NCBI RefSeq assembly: GCF_002234595.1
Contig: NZ_NMUL01000002.1
Location: forward strand, 62,001 to 126,000
DNA length: 64,000 nucleotides
Source: Amycolatopsis vastitatis
Lineage (GTDB): Bacteria; Actinomycetota; Actinomycetes; Mycobacteriales; Pseudonocardiaceae
Direction of reading: 5' to 3'
A program made the position numbers and the translations under genes. Below the pieces are notes generated by a model. It was given only the letters and a program-made list of their open reading frames with translations, was not told the origin of the DNA and searched no databases. Numbering within the stretch: the first letter of the stretch is position 1; each line of letters begins with the position of its first letter. Below, piece by piece: positions 50,860-59,315 of this stretch.

Positions 50860-51312
50860 TTCGGCCGGGAAACCGCCCTTGGCGATCGGGCCCCAGCTCT
50901 CGATGGTGACGCGGATGATGCTCTTGCCCTGCTTGACCATGGCCTCGCGGTATTCGTCCCAGTCCGGGTGCTCACCCGAAATGGCGCGGAAGTACTCCAC
51001 GAGCGGCTCGACCGAATCCGGGATGTCCAGCACCTCGGCGGTGCCGTTCAGCTGCACCCACTGGTCGTTCCACTCGTCGGACAGGACGCAGGCCGAGACC
51101 TTCGGGTTGCGCTTGACGTTCACGACCTTGGCGCGCTTCGGGTAGGTCGAGACGACCAGCCTGCCCTCGGCGTCGACACCGCACGTGACCGGCGAGAGCT
51201 GCGGGCCGCCGTCCGCCTTCGTGGTCAGCAGGATCGCGCGGTGGCGGGTGGACAGGAACTCGACCAGCGCGGCGCGGTCGACGGTTTCGTTGGTGGCGAT
51301 GCTCCTCGGCAT
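50851..51312 (-). CDS. PPOX-class F420-dependent oxidoreductase-like protein
   Basis: A 153-residue split-barrel flavin/F420-binding protein. Typical features: FLSTRHRAILLTTKADGGPQLSPV at the N-terminus, RLVVSTYPKRAKVVNVKRNPKVSACV, and the C-terminal IRVTIESWGPIAKGGFPAE. Such proteins use reduced F420 or flavin; substrate unknown. ATG 51312 is six bases after TACCTT (51319-51324) with no ribosome site. Only 22 bases separate it from the divergent CPBP gene. Confidence 0.88.
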   Translation of the reverse strand: MPRSIATNETVDRAALVEFLSTRHRAILLTTKADGGPQLSPVTCGVDAEGRLVVSTYPKRAKVVNVKRNPKVSACVLSDEWNDQWVQLNGTAEVLDIPDSVEPLVEYFRAISGEHPDWDEYREAMVKQGKSIIRVTIESWGPIAKGGFPAELA

Positions 51313-51334
51313 ACCCCGAAGGTAGCGTGCGTTC
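51313..51334. promoter_or_regulatory. Interlocked divergent leaderless promoters
   Basis: On the minus strand TACCTT (51319-51324) is six bases before ATG 51312; on the plus strand TAGCGT (51323-51328) is six bases before ATG 51335. The two -10 hexamers share two bases, so both promoters probably cannot be opened at once. Confidence 0.7.
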
Positions 51335-52147
51335 ATGACGTTCACCGCGCGATCGTGGCTGGCCCCGGCCCGCCCCGAGTTCCCCGGGACGATCGAGGAC
51401 CCCGCCGAGCGCCGTGCGGTCAAGCTCGAGCTGCTGATCGTCTTCGGGATCACGCTCGGGATGTCCGGGGTGCGCAGCCTGCTGTCCCTTGTGGACTCGC
51501 TGTTGCAGCCGGTGCCACTCGCCCAGCAACAGACCCAGCTGAACGTGCCGCAGGCCGCGGCCAGCCTGATCGACCTGCTCAAGCAGCTGCTGTCGGCAGC
51601 ACAGCTGGTCGGCTGGGGCGCGCTGGGGCTGTACCTGCTGTGGCGCGCGGGCGTCAAGATCGCGCAGGTCGGCCTGGACCGCCGGTCGCCGGGCCGCGAC
51701 GCGCTGCTGACCGTCGTGCTCGCCGCGCTGATCGGCATCCCCGGCCTGGCGTTGTACTTCATCTCCTACCACCTGGGGTTCAGCCTGGCGGTGCAACCGT
51801 CCACTTTGGGCGACACGTGGTGGCGGCCGATCTCGCTGACGCTCTCGGCGTTCGGCAACGCCTTCGCCGAGGAAGTCCTGGTCATCGGCTATCTGCTCAC
51901 CCGGCTCCGGCAGCTCGGCGTCCGGGAGAACAACGCCGTGTTCGGCGCCGCCGTGCTGCGCGGGTCGTACCACCTGTACCAGGGGTTCGGCGGGTTCGTC
52001 GGCAACTTCATCATGGGGCTCGTGTTCGGGCGGCTGTGGCAGAAGACCAACCGGCTGTGGCCGCTGGTCGTCGCGCACACGCTCTTCGACTTCGTGTCGT
52101 TCGTCGGATATTCGCTGCTCAAGGGTCACGTTTCCTGGTTGCCCTGA
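51335..52147 (+). CDS. CPBP family intramembrane metalloprotease
   Basis: A 270-residue membrane protein with six to eight helices and the CPBP/Abi motifs: [16 protein letters not shown] (EE near 179-180), [11 protein letters not shown] (H near 212), and [10 protein letters not shown]. These residues coordinate zinc inside the membrane. Such proteins process membrane substrates or act in immunity to peptides; target unknown. ATG 51335 lies six bases after TAGCGT. The stop is 14 bases before the arcA start. Confidence 0.88.
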   Translation: MTFTARSWLAPARPEFPGTIEDPAERRAVKLELLIVFGITLGMSGVRSLLSLVDSLLQPVPLAQQQTQLNVPQAAASLIDLLKQLLSAAQLVGWGALGLYLLWRAGVKIAQVGLDRRSPGRDALLTVVLAALIGIPGLALYFISYHLGFSLAVQPSTLGDTWWRPISLTLSAFGNAFAEEVLVIGYLLTRLRQLGVRENNAVFGAAVLRGSYHLYQGFGGFVGNFIMGLVFGRLWQKTNRLWPLVVAHTLFDFVSFVGYSLLKGHVSWLP

Positions 52148-52148
52148 G

Positions 52149-52154
52149 TACGCT
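52149..52154 (+). promoter_or_regulatory. -10 element TACGCT, leaderless arcA start
   Basis: TACGCT, six bases, then GTG 52161. The hexamer lies just after the CPBP stop codon, so arcA has its own promoter although the genes are only 13 bases apart. Confidence 0.6.
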
Positions 52155-52160
52155 CGGCGG

Positions 52161-53372
52161 GTGATCGACGAAACGGCACCTCCCCGGGTGGACAGCGAAG
52201 TCGGACCCCTGCGCGCCGTGCTGCTGCACCGGCCTGGCAACGAGCTCAAAAGGCTGACGCCCCGCAACAACGACCAGCTGCTGTTCGACTCGATCCCGTG
52301 GGTCGACCGGGCCCAGGCCGAGCACGACGCGTTCGCCGAGGTGCTGCGCAACCGCGGCGTCGAGGTCCTGCTGCTGGCCGACGCGCTCCGGACGGCCCTG
52401 GACGACGACCGGGCGCACGCGGCGGGCGTGCACGCGGCGGTCGACGACCGGCGGCTGGGCGGCGACCTCGCCGACTCGCTGCGTTCGCACCTCTCCGGCG
52501 TCGACGCGGCCGGCCTCGCCGAAGTGCTGATGGCCGGCATGACGTTCGAGGAACTGCCGTCCGCGGAGGGGGCGTCGCTGGTGCGGATGATGAACCACCC
52601 GCACGACTTCGCCGTCGATCCGCTGCCGAACCTGCTGTTCACCCGCGACTCGTCGGTGTGGATCGCCGACCGGGTGGCGATTTCGTCGCTGACGATGCCC
52701 GCGCGTCGCCGCGAAACCGCGGTGCTCGACCTGATCTACGCCTACCACCCGCAGTTCCGCCACGCCGCCCGCGCGTACGGCGCGCATTCCGCGCCGATCG
52801 AAGGCGGTGACGTGATGCTGCTGGCGCCGGGCGTGCTCGCCATCGGCGTCGGCGAGCGAACCACGGCGGCCGGCGCCGAGTCGCTCGCCCGGTCGGTGTT
52901 CGCCGACGGCATCGCGCACACCGTGCTGGCGGTGCCGATCGAGCAGTCTCGCGCGACCATGCACCTGGACACGGTGTGCACGATGGTCGACGCCGACGCG
53001 GTGGTGATGTACCCGCTGGCGCGCGACTCGCTGACGGCGTTCACGCTGCGCCCGACCGGCGACGGCGGCGTGAAGGTCGCAGGCCCGGCGCCGTTCCTGG
53101 TGGCCGCGGCCGAGGCGATGGAGATCGACCGGCTGCGCGTCATCGACACCGGGCTCGACCCGGTGACGGCCGAACGCGAGCAGTGGGACGACGGCAACAA
53201 CACCCTCGCACTGGCCCCCGGCGTCGTCGTCGGCTACGAGCGGAACGTCGAGACCAACGAGCGGCTCGAAGCGGCCGGCATCGAGGTGCTGCCGATCGCG
53301 GGCTCCGAGCTGGGGTCCGGCCGGGGCGGGCCGCGATGCATGTCGTGCCCGGTCCGGCGCGATCCGTTGTGA
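52161..53372 (+). CDS. arcA: Arginine deiminase
   Basis: A 403-residue guanidine-modifying enzyme that converts arginine to citrulline and ammonia. Landmarks: [17 protein letters not shown] at the N-terminus, [33 protein letters not shown], and the C-terminal nucleophile GGPRCMSCP (C393). Ornithine carbamoyltransferase and carbamate kinase are not encoded nearby, so it is not in an arcABC operon. GTG 52161 follows TACGCT by six bases. A long, AT-rich inverted repeat begins two bases past its stop. Confidence 0.93.
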   Translation: MIDETAPPRVDSEVGPLRAVLLHRPGNELKRLTPRNNDQLLFDSIPWVDRAQAEHDAFAEVLRNRGVEVLLLADALRTALDDDRAHAAGVHAAVDDRRLGGDLADSLRSHLSGVDAAGLAEVLMAGMTFEELPSAEGASLVRMMNHPHDFAVDPLPNLLFTRDSSVWIADRVAISSLTMPARRRETAVLDLIYAYHPQFRHAARAYGAHSAPIEGGDVMLLAPGVLAIGVGERTTAAGAESLARSVFADGIAHTVLAVPIEQSRATMHLDTVCTMVDADAVVMYPLARDSLTAFTLRPTGDGGVKVAGPAPFLVAAAEAMEIDRLRVIDTGLDPVTAEREQWDDGNNTLALAPGVVVGYERNVETNERLEAAGIEVLPIAGSELGSGRGGPRCMSCPVRRDPL

Positions 53373-53373
53373 C

Positions 53374-53431
53374 AAATGAAGTAAGCCTTCCCTAAAATAG
53401 CGCGTCATTTTAGGGGAGGCTTACTTCATTT
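53374..53431. repeat. 25-bp inverted repeat between arcA and ferritin
   Basis: The arms 53374-53398 and 53407-53431 pair with a single mismatch around an eight-base loop. It is AT-rich compared with the window. It follows the arcA stop, so it can work as a terminator; each arm also contains an iron-box-like sequence. Confidence 0.88.
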
Positions 53432-53463
53432 AGGTGAGTCTTCTTTAGGAATGGTAACCCTAA
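53377..53463 (+). promoter_or_regulatory. Cluster of IdeR/DtxR iron-box-like sites before ferritin
   Basis: Four 19-base sites: 53377-53395 (ends CCTAA), 53410-53428 (TTAGGGGAGGCTTACTTCA, 14/19 to consensus), 53430-53448 (begins TTAGGTGAGTCT) and 53445-53463 (TTAGG-N9-CCTAA, perfect outer arms). They lie about 50-135 bases upstream of the ferritin -10 TATGTT (53512-53517), the arrangement by which IdeR activates mycobacterial bfrB. Confidence 0.65.
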
Positions 53464-53524
53464 TAGGGCCAAGATCACCAGTACGAAGTGGCATTCAATC
53501 CCTTTCTGAAGTATGTTCTTGGAC

Positions 53525-54079
53525 ATGGCCCTCACCAAGAAGAAAGAACCGCGCTCGAAGTTCTACGAACTGCTGCAGGCGCAGATCCACAACGAGTTCA
53601 ACGCGTCCCAGCAGTACATCGCGCTCGCGGTGTGGTTCGACGCCGAGGACCTGCCGCAGCTGGCGAAGCACTTCTACAAGCAGTCCGTCGAAGAGCGCAA
53701 CCACGCGATGGCGCTCGTGCAGTACATGCTCGACCGCGACCACCACGTCGAGATCCCCGGCACCGGGGAGGTGCGCAACGACTTCTCCGGCGTGACCGAG
53801 CTCATCGAGCTCGCGCTCGAGCAGGAGAAGGAGGTCGCCGCCGACATCTCCGCGCTGGCCAAGGCCGCCCGCGCCGAAGAGGACTACATCGGCGAGCAGT
53901 TCACGCAGTGGTTCCTCAAGGAGCAGGTCGAAGAGATCTCCCAGATGAACACGCTGCTGAACGTCGTCAAGCGGGCGAACGGCAACTTGTTCGAGGTCGA
54001 GAACCACCTGTACCGCGAGTCCGTCGGCGACGCCGGCACCGACTCCCAGATGCCGCCGGTGGCCGGCGGCAAGCTCTGA
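53525..54079 (+). CDS. bfrB: Ferritin (BfrB-like)
   Basis: A 184-residue non-haem ferritin that oxidises and stores iron in a 24-subunit shell. It matches mycobacterial BfrB in length and pattern: KFYELLQAQIHNEFNASQQYIALAVWFD, LPQLAKHFYKQSVEERNHAM, and EQFTQWFLKEQVEEIS carry the ferroxidase glutamates and histidine. ATG 53525 is preferred to ATG 53513 because TATGTT lies seven bases before it and the N-terminus then fits the family. Upstream iron boxes suggest activation by IdeR when iron is plentiful. Ends at a strong terminator. Confidence 0.92.
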   Translation: MALTKKKEPRSKFYELLQAQIHNEFNASQQYIALAVWFDAEDLPQLAKHFYKQSVEERNHAMALVQYMLDRDHHVEIPGTGEVRNDFSGVTELIELALEQEKEVAADISALAKAARAEEDYIGEQFTQWFLKEQVEEISQMNTLLNVVKRANGNLFEVENHLYRESVGDAGTDSQMPPVAGGKL

Positions 54080-54097
54080 CGCACTTCTGCGTCTGAC

Positions 54098-54140
54098 GGA
54101 AACCCGGGCTCTCCCCCTGTGGACAGCCCGGGTTTCCTTT
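54098..54140 (+). terminator. Ferritin terminator
   Basis: GGAAACCCGGGCT (54098-54110) and its exact complement (54125-54137) form a 13-bp stem with a 14-base loop, followed by TTT. It also serves the convergent minus-strand gene ending at 54151. Confidence 0.88.
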
Positions 54141-54150
54141 GCGCCCGGAC

Positions 54151-54975
54151 TCAGCCGGCGCAGTCCTGGTCGACGCTCATCAGGCTCGTCTGCACGACCC
54201 CGGTCTCGCCGAGCTTGAAGTGGTATTGGGCGGCGGCGCTCGCCGGGGCGACGACGCCACCGGTCTCGGCCTTGGCCGTGGGATAAGCGGCGAGCACCTG
54301 GTCCTTGGTGGCGCCGGCGCCGATGCCTTCGGCGGTGTGCGCGACCACGTCGGGGGTCACGACGACCAGCCCGACGGCCTTCGAAATGACGACGCTCGCG
54401 GAGGCGGGCAGCCCGCTGCCCTGTGCCTTGTAGACGGTGCAGCTCGCGCCGGCCTCCGGGTCGCTGAGCGCGACGGCCTGGGCGGTCACCTCGGCCTCGG
54501 ACATACCGAGCTTGAGCTTGCCGAAGCCGTCGGCCGCGAGCAGCGGCCCGCTCGACACCGCGGGGAGCGTGGACGGCTTCTGGGTGGCCGACGGCCGCCG
54601 CGGAATCGACGTCGGCGAATCCGGCGGCGCGGAGACCTGGATGCTCTGGGTGCTGGCCGGCTCGGGCGCCGACGTCTCCGGCGCGCGACCGGCCGTGAGG
54701 TTCTCGGGCGGTTTGACGCTGCTCTCGGTCCCGTCGGCGGACATCACCGCAGTGCCGTCTTCGGCGTGGAGCCGGATCACGGTCAGCCCACCCGAGACGG
54801 CGACCACGGCCGCCGTGACCCCCGCCGCGGCCAGCACGGCGTGCCGACGACGCCGGCGGCGACGCGCACCGGCGACGATGACCGTGCCGGCGCCCGGCGG
54901 CGGCGGCAAGTCGAGCCGCTCGTCGGCGAACAGCGCGCGCAGGCGCTGCTCCAGCTCGTCCTCGGAGATGTTCAA
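54151..54975 (-). CDS. Membrane protein coupled to the ECF sigma factor (putative anti-sigma)
   Basis: A 274-residue single-pass membrane protein: cytoplasmic N-terminus (about 1-42, NISEDELEQRLRALFADERLD), a poly-arginine stretch, one helix (about 45-67), a Ser/Thr/Pro linker, and an extracellular domain (about 150-274) with two cysteines. Its TTG start overlaps the sigma gene stop as TTGA, the usual position of an anti-sigma factor, but the HxxxCxxC zinc motif of ZAS anti-sigmas is absent. AGGGAG is nine bases upstream of the start. Confidence 0.7.
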   Translation of the reverse strand: MNISEDELEQRLRALFADERLDLPPPPGAGTVIVAGARRRRRRRHAVLAAAGVTAAVVAVSGGLTVIRLHAEDGTAVMSADGTESSVKPPENLTAGRAPETSAPEPASTQSIQVSAPPDSPTSIPRRPSATQKPSTLPAVSSGPLLAADGFGKLKLGMSEAEVTAQAVALSDPEAGASCTVYKAQGSGLPASASVVISKAVGLVVVTPDVVAHTAEGIGAGATKDQVLAAYPTAKAETGGVVAPASAAAQYHFKLGETGVVQTSLMSVDQDCAG

Positions 54976-55622
54976 CCCGCACCACTCCCTTCGCCTCCGC
55001 CGTCGCCCGGCTTCAACTTCAGCCGCAGCGACGTGATCGCCTTGCTGGCCTGGCTCTTCACCGTGCCCTGCGTGACGCCGAGGGCACTGGCGATCTCCGC
55101 TTCCGAGAGACCTTCGTAGTAACGCAGCACCATCACGGCACGTTGTCTCGGCGGCAGCGTTCGTAACGCGCGCCACAGCGGCTCGTGCTCGAACGGGTCA
55201 GCCGGGACGTGCGGGCTGGTGTCCGGCAGATCGGCGACCAGGTTCTCGCGACGCGTGCGGCGCCAGCGGCTCACGTGCGCGTTCGCCATCGACCGGCGGA
55301 CGTAGGCCAGCGGGTCACCCGTCTTCTCGTGCACGTAGGACCAGCGCGAACCGATCTTCTCGAGCACGGTCTGCACCAGGTCCGCCGCGTCGTGCGGATT
55401 GCCGGTGAGCGCGTGGCCGTACCGCAGCAACCCCGGCAACGTGGCCTGGACGAAGTCCCCGAAGTCGACGAACTCGCCCGGCAACGTCGCGGCCCTCCCT
55501 CGGCCTGCGCTGGTCACCCAGGTCTCTCCCCCGGTGAAGACGGGTGCCGCAGCGGTCACCGTATCGCCTCCCATCGGGGTCGGGTAGCCAGAAGCCGAGT
55601 CACCTTCCTCCCCAACACGCAT
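54972..55622 (-). CDS. ECF sigma factor, SigE family (actinobacterial type)
   Basis: A 216-residue group IV sigma factor. Region 2: FVQATLPGLLRYGHALTGNPHDAADLVQTVL, then DPLAYVRRSMANAHVSRWRR. Region 4: LPPRQRAVMVLRYYEGLSEAEIASALGVTQGTVKSQASKA, the helix-turn-helix recognising -35. The N-terminus (about 45 residues before region 2) is unusually long, so a later start such as the GTG encoding V37 cannot be excluded; ATG 55622 has a GGGGG site. It directs RNA polymerase to a stress regulon and is coupled to a membrane partner. Confidence 0.9.
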   Translation of the reverse strand: MRVGEEGDSASGYPTPMGGDTVTAAAPVFTGGETWVTSAGRGRAATLPGEFVDFGDFVQATLPGLLRYGHALTGNPHDAADLVQTVLEKIGSRWSYVHEKTGDPLAYVRRSMANAHVSRWRRTRRENLVADLPDTSPHVPADPFEHEPLWRALRTLPPRQRAVMVLRYYEGLSEAEIASALGVTQGTVKSQASKAITSLRLKLKPGDGGGEGSGAG

Positions 55623-55648
55623 CACAGCCCCCTCAGGTTGCCTGCGTT

Positions 55649-55678
55649 CCCCGCCAAATCCCCAGACGTTCGGCGGGG
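55649..55678 (-). terminator. Hairpin between DUF952 and sigma factor genes
   Basis: CCCCGCC (55649-55655) pairs with GGCGGGG (55672-55678). It lies 17 bases past the DUF952 stop on the minus strand and upstream of the sigma gene. Confidence 0.5.
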
Positions 55679-55694
55679 TGCTGAGTTGCCCACC

Positions 55695-56048
55695 TCAGCG
55701 GTGTGCGAGCGAGGCCGGCAGCCGGAAACCGCCGCCGTCCGTCTCGCGGAACTGGTGCACGCCGACGACCGCGGCGCGCGGGATCGGGCCGTACACGTGC
55801 GGAAACCGGATCCCGGCGGGGTGCGGCGGCGCGCCGTCTTCCCAGCGTACCGGCGCCCCGACCTTGGCCGGGTCGATTTCGAGCAGCACCAAGTCGGTCC
55901 GGCCCCGGAAGAGCGCGTCGGCCGGGAGGTGCGCGGTGCCGAAGTCGGAACAGTGGATGAACCCGGCTTCCCCCAGCGACGGCGGCCGATAGTCGCCGTC
56001 CGGTACCACTTCGGCCCAGTCGGCCGCCCCGCAGATGTGAAGTATCAC
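55695..56048 (-). CDS. DUF952 protein
   Basis: A 117-residue cytoplasmic protein of the DUF952 family, recognised by ILHICGAADWAEV at the N-terminus, GEAGFIHCSDF in the middle (conserved FIHCS) and FPHVYGPIPRAAVVGV near the end. Function unknown; distantly like glutathione S-transferase-associated proteins. GTG 56048 gives the usual family N-terminus; the frame extends to 56099. Confidence 0.88.
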   Translation of the reverse strand: MILHICGAADWAEVVPDGDYRPPSLGEAGFIHCSDFGTAHLPADALFRGRTDLVLLEIDPAKVGAPVRWEDGAPPHPAGIRFPHVYGPIPRAAVVGVHQFRETDGGGFRLPASLAHR

Positions 56049-56177
56049 GCCGAGAATCGTCCCACCGGCGCGATCCGGCGGCGGTGTCTCGTGCGCCACA
56101 TAATGCCTGGTTGAACGCTCATCCAGCGTCGCCGGACCACCGGTGTGTCCCGGTGGTCCGGGCGCTCGCTCCCGCGG

Positions 56178-57059
56178 TCAGCGCAGGGTGAGCTGACGGC
56201 CGATGAGGCCGTCACGAGCACGGCGCTCGGCGGCGTTCAGCGGCTCGCCGTCGAGCGACTTCAACGCCGTCTCGAGGCGGGCGCCGAGAGCGTCCTTCGC
56301 CTCCGCCCACTCACGGGCGTGGGCCTCGGGGTCGAGGTCCCAGACCGGGACCAGCAGGCCGTGCGCCCGGAACGAACCCGCGTAGCGCGAGCCCTCGCCG
56401 AGCCCGAGCTCGCCGGCCGCGGACAGCCGGGCCAGGGCCTGGAGCAGCAGGTTCTCCGGCTCCGGGCGCACCCAGCGCAGGTGCGCCTTCTCGCCGGCGA
56501 GAACCCAGTAGGCACCCGAGCCGAGCCGTTCGGTGGGCATGATCGCCGCGTTCGCGCGCTCGAGCGACACCGCGACGTCACCGGTGGCGTCGGCATCCTC
56601 CGGCAGCCACCAGGCGAAGTCCTGGTGCAGCGTGACGTCGAGCTCGGCACCCGGCGTCAGCAGGTCCTGGAGGCGCGCGTGCTCGTCGGCGGACGGCGGG
56701 GTGGTCGTGTCCGGCACGCCGAGGACGTCGCCCTCCTTGGCGTCCAGCAGCCACTTCAGCGACCGGCCGAGGTCGCGGCTGATGTCCGAAGAGCGGGTCT
56801 GCACCTGCAGGCCGAGGTAGCGCTCGCCGTCCGAGCGGACGAACGCGGCCGCCGCCATCGGCAGCACGGTGCCGAGCGTGACGTCGCCGCCGTCGGCGAG
56901 GGTCAGCTTGGCCGTCGCGGACGGCACGAACTCACGCAGCGCGATCAGCTCAGGCTCCGCCGCCAACCCTTCGAACGGCTGGCCGACGAAGACGTCGCGC
57001 ACCTTCGGCTTGCGGTCCGACGCCTGCTTGGGACCCTTCTTGCGCGCGCCCTTGCCCAC
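56178..57059 (-). CDS. DUF5926 family protein
   Basis: A 293-residue actinobacterial protein. After a basic N-terminus (GKGARKKGPKQASDRKPKVRD) comes the conserved VFVGQPFEGLAAEPELIALREFVPSATAKL, QVQTRSSDISRDLGRSLKWLL near 90, and LLVPVWDLDPEA near 235. Function unknown; the charged start recalls SEC-C-like proteins, but no metal motif is present. GTG 57059 is set by GAGGAGG five bases upstream. Divergent from the P450 gene across 53 bases. Confidence 0.82.
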   Translation of the reverse strand: MGKGARKKGPKQASDRKPKVRDVFVGQPFEGLAAEPELIALREFVPSATAKLTLADGGDVTLGTVLPMAAAAFVRSDGERYLGLQVQTRSSDISRDLGRSLKWLLDAKEGDVLGVPDTTTPPSADEHARLQDLLTPGAELDVTLHQDFAWWLPEDADATGDVAVSLERANAAIMPTERLGSGAYWVLAGEKAHLRWVRPEPENLLLQALARLSAAGELGLGEGSRYAGSFRAHGLLVPVWDLDPEAHAREWAEAKDALGARLETALKSLDGEPLNAAERRARDGLIGRQLTLR

Positions 57060-57100
57060 TGCTGCCTCCTCTGGCTCGGCTTCAGACGCTATCGAAGGGT

Positions 57101-57106
57101 TACCCT
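57101..57106 (+). promoter_or_regulatory. -10 element TACCCT, leaderless P450 start
   Basis: TACCCT, six bases, then GTG 57113, with no ribosome site. Confidence 0.6.
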
Positions 57107-57112
57107 CGCGAC

Positions 57113-58279
57113 GTGTTCGACCCCCGCGATCCCGCCTTTCTCGAAGACCCGTACCCGGCGTTCGCCGCACTCCGCGCGAAGGGCGACGTCCATTTCCACG
57201 ACGGGCTGGGCCTCGCCGTCGCGGTGTCGCACGCCGCGTCGTCGGCGGTCCTGCGTCACCGCGGGCTCGGCCGGATCTGGCAGGACGCCCAGCCGCTCGA
57301 ACGGTTCGCCTCGTTCAACCTCCTGCACCGCAACTCGCTCCTGGAGAACGAGCCGCCGGCACACACGCGGCTGCGCCGCCTGATCGCGGGCGCGTTCGGC
57401 CGCGGCCACGTGCAGCGGCTGCGTCCGATGGTCGCGACGCTCGCCACCCGGATGGTCGACGACCTGGCGGCCGCGATCGCCGCCGACGGCAGCGCGGACC
57501 TCCTGGAGCACCTGGCCCAGCCGCTGCCGGTCGCGGTGATCGCCGAGTTGCTCGGCGTGCCCGGAACGGACGGACCGCGGATGGTCCAGCTGTCCAACGC
57601 CATCGTCAAGATGTACGAGTACGGCCTTTCCGAGGAGGGACGCGACGCCGCCGAGCGGGCGTCCGCCGAGTTCGTCGCCTACGTCCGCTCGGTCGCATCG
57701 GCCCGCGCGGACTCGCCGGGGGACGACATCGTCAGCGACCTCCTCCGCAGCGAGCTGACGCCCGACGAGCTGGTGGCCACCGCCGTGTTGCTGCTGATGG
57801 CCGGCCACGAAGCGACGGTCAACGTGCTCGGCAACGGCATCACGGCCCTGCTCACGCACCGGGACCAGTGGGAGCGCCTGCTGGCCTCACCTTCCCTTCT
57901 GGATTCGTGTGTCGAGGAGCTGATTCGCTTCGACGCGCCGTTGCAGCTGTTCGAGCGGACGGCGACCGAGGACGTGTCGATCTGCGGATATGTCGTCGAA
58001 CGCGGACAGAAGATCGGCGCACTGCTGGGTGCCGCGGCTCGCGACCCGCAGGTGTTCGACGAGCCGGACCGCCTGGACATCGGCCGGACGCCGAACGCCC
58101 ATCTCGGGTTCGGCCTCGGGATTCACTACTGCGTGGGTGCTCCTCTCGCTCGAGTGGAGATCGCCGCCGCGTTGAGCGCGTTGGCGGAGAAGCTGCCGGG
58201 ATTGAGGCTGGCCGAGGCTCCGCGTCGACGGCCGGAGTTCGTGATCCGCGGCTTGCGGGAGCTTCGGGTCACGGTGTGA
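57113..58279 (+). CDS. Cytochrome P450
   Basis: A 388-residue soluble bacterial P450. The haem cysteine is C340 in FGLGIHYCVG; the I-helix oxygen site reads AGHEAT (230-235), with alanine in place of the first conserved threonine; the ExxR pair is in VEELIRF and the meander arginine follows. Substrate unknown. No ferredoxin or reductase gene is nearby, so it relies on partners encoded elsewhere. GTG 57113 follows TACCCT by six bases. Downstream, five 21-bp repeats separate it from the opposing mca. Confidence 0.92.
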   Translation: MFDPRDPAFLEDPYPAFAALRAKGDVHFHDGLGLAVAVSHAASSAVLRHRGLGRIWQDAQPLERFASFNLLHRNSLLENEPPAHTRLRRLIAGAFGRGHVQRLRPMVATLATRMVDDLAAAIAADGSADLLEHLAQPLPVAVIAELLGVPGTDGPRMVQLSNAIVKMYEYGLSEEGRDAAERASAEFVAYVRSVASARADSPGDDIVSDLLRSELTPDELVATAVLLLMAGHEATVNVLGNGITALLTHRDQWERLLASPSLLDSCVEELIRFDAPLQLFERTATEDVSICGYVVERGQKIGALLGAAARDPQVFDEPDRLDIGRTPNAHLGFGLGIHYCVGAPLARVEIAAALSALAEKLPGLRLAEAPRRRPEFVIRGLRELRVTV

Positions 58280-58280
58280 C

Positions 58281-58385
58281 GGTGTCCCGCCGTGATCGGG
58301 GCGGATCTCGCGTGACCGGAAGCGGAACTCGCGTGATTGGAGGGGCATCTCGCGTGATTGAGGGGGCATCACGTGTGATTGGCGG
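58281..58385. repeat. Five degenerate tandem repeats of about 21 bp
   Basis: Units share the core CTCGCGTGATTGG; CGTGAT-type cores lie at 58291, 58311, 58332, 58353 and 58374, a spacing of 20-21 bases or two helical turns. The array fills the gap between the P450 and mca stops; a very degenerate sixth unit reaches mca. Confidence 0.85.
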
Positions 58386-58399
58386 GTCGACACGGGTTG

Positions 58400-59236
58400 T
58401 CATGGGGTTACTCCGGTGAAGAGGTTGTCTTCGAGGTCGGGGCCTGGGGTGGGGTGGGCCAGGTGGTAGTCCTCGTAGGGCCAGACTTGGCGCTCGATTT
58501 CGCGTGAGTGGGCGAAGAACGGGTGGGCCGGGTCGACCTGGGTTTCGTGGGCCAGGAGGGCTCGGTCGCGGGTCGCGAAATAGGACTCGCAGCGGACTCG
58601 GGTGGTGACCGTCAGGGTTTCTTCGGGCGGGAGTTCGTCGAGGACTGGGCCCATCGCGGAAGCCAGGCCGGCGGCCAGGGTGGCGTCGTGCAGTGTTTGG
58701 AACCAGGCTCGGCTCAGAACCGCTTGGTAGTACAGCTTTTGTGGTTGCCACGGTTCGCCGGTGCCCGGGTAGCGGTCGGGATCGGCGGCCGCCGCGAACG
58801 CTTCGACCGTCACCTCGTGGGTGCGGACGTGGTCCGGGTGGGGATAGCCGCCGCTTTCGTCGTACGTGATCACGACGTGCGGACGGAACTCCCGGATGAG
58901 GGCCACCAGCGGCGCGGCGGCTGCTTCCAGTGGCAGGGCCGCGAAGCACCCTTCGGGCAGTGGCTCGCGCAGGCCGGAGTCGACCAGGCCGAGGAAACGC
59001 TGGCGCACGCCGAGGATCCCGGCCGCGGCGGCCATCTCCCGGCGACGGACCGCGGGCAGGTCGGCGCGGGTTTCGGCGGTGTCGACGGCCGGGTTGAGGA
59101 TGTCACCGCGTTCGCCGCCCGTGCAGGTGGCGACGAGGACGTCGACACCTTCGGCGGCATAGCGGGCCAAAGTGGCCGCGCCCTTGCTGGACTCGTCGTC
59201 GGGGTGGGCGTGGACGCTCAGGAGGCGAAGGGTCAT
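58400..59236 (-). CDS. mca: Mycothiol S-conjugate amidase
   Basis: A 278-residue zinc-dependent LmbE-family amidase that cleaves mycothiol conjugates in actinobacterial detoxification, releasing mercapturic acids. HAHPDDE (9-15) holds zinc ligands and the catalytic aspartate, and GGYPHPDH the third histidine; the C-terminus (HSREIERQVWPYEDYHLA) is typical of Mca rather than MshB. ATG 59236 follows GAGGAG at six bases. The gene indicates that the host makes mycothiol. Confidence 0.9.
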   Translation of the reverse strand: MTLRLLSVHAHPDDESSKGAATLARYAAEGVDVLVATCTGGERGDILNPAVDTAETRADLPAVRRREMAAAAGILGVRQRFLGLVDSGLREPLPEGCFAALPLEAAAAPLVALIREFRPHVVITYDESGGYPHPDHVRTHEVTVEAFAAAADPDRYPGTGEPWQPQKLYYQAVLSRAWFQTLHDATLAAGLASAMGPVLDELPPEETLTVTTRVRCESYFATRDRALLAHETQVDPAHPFFAHSREIERQVWPYEDYHLAHPTPGPDLEDNLFTGVTP

Positions 59237-59315
59237 CGGGTGCTCCTCGGGGGGAAGAAAGCCGCGGGGATCAAGGTCAGGACGGACATCGCCAGTGCCT
59301 TCATTAGGTTGAACC

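Noticed and set aside
58281..58406. CRISPR or coding repeat (Ile-Thr-Arg-Asp-Ala-Pro type) at the 21-bp array
   Set aside because: No spacers; the coding reading overlaps mca out of frame and lies between two stops.
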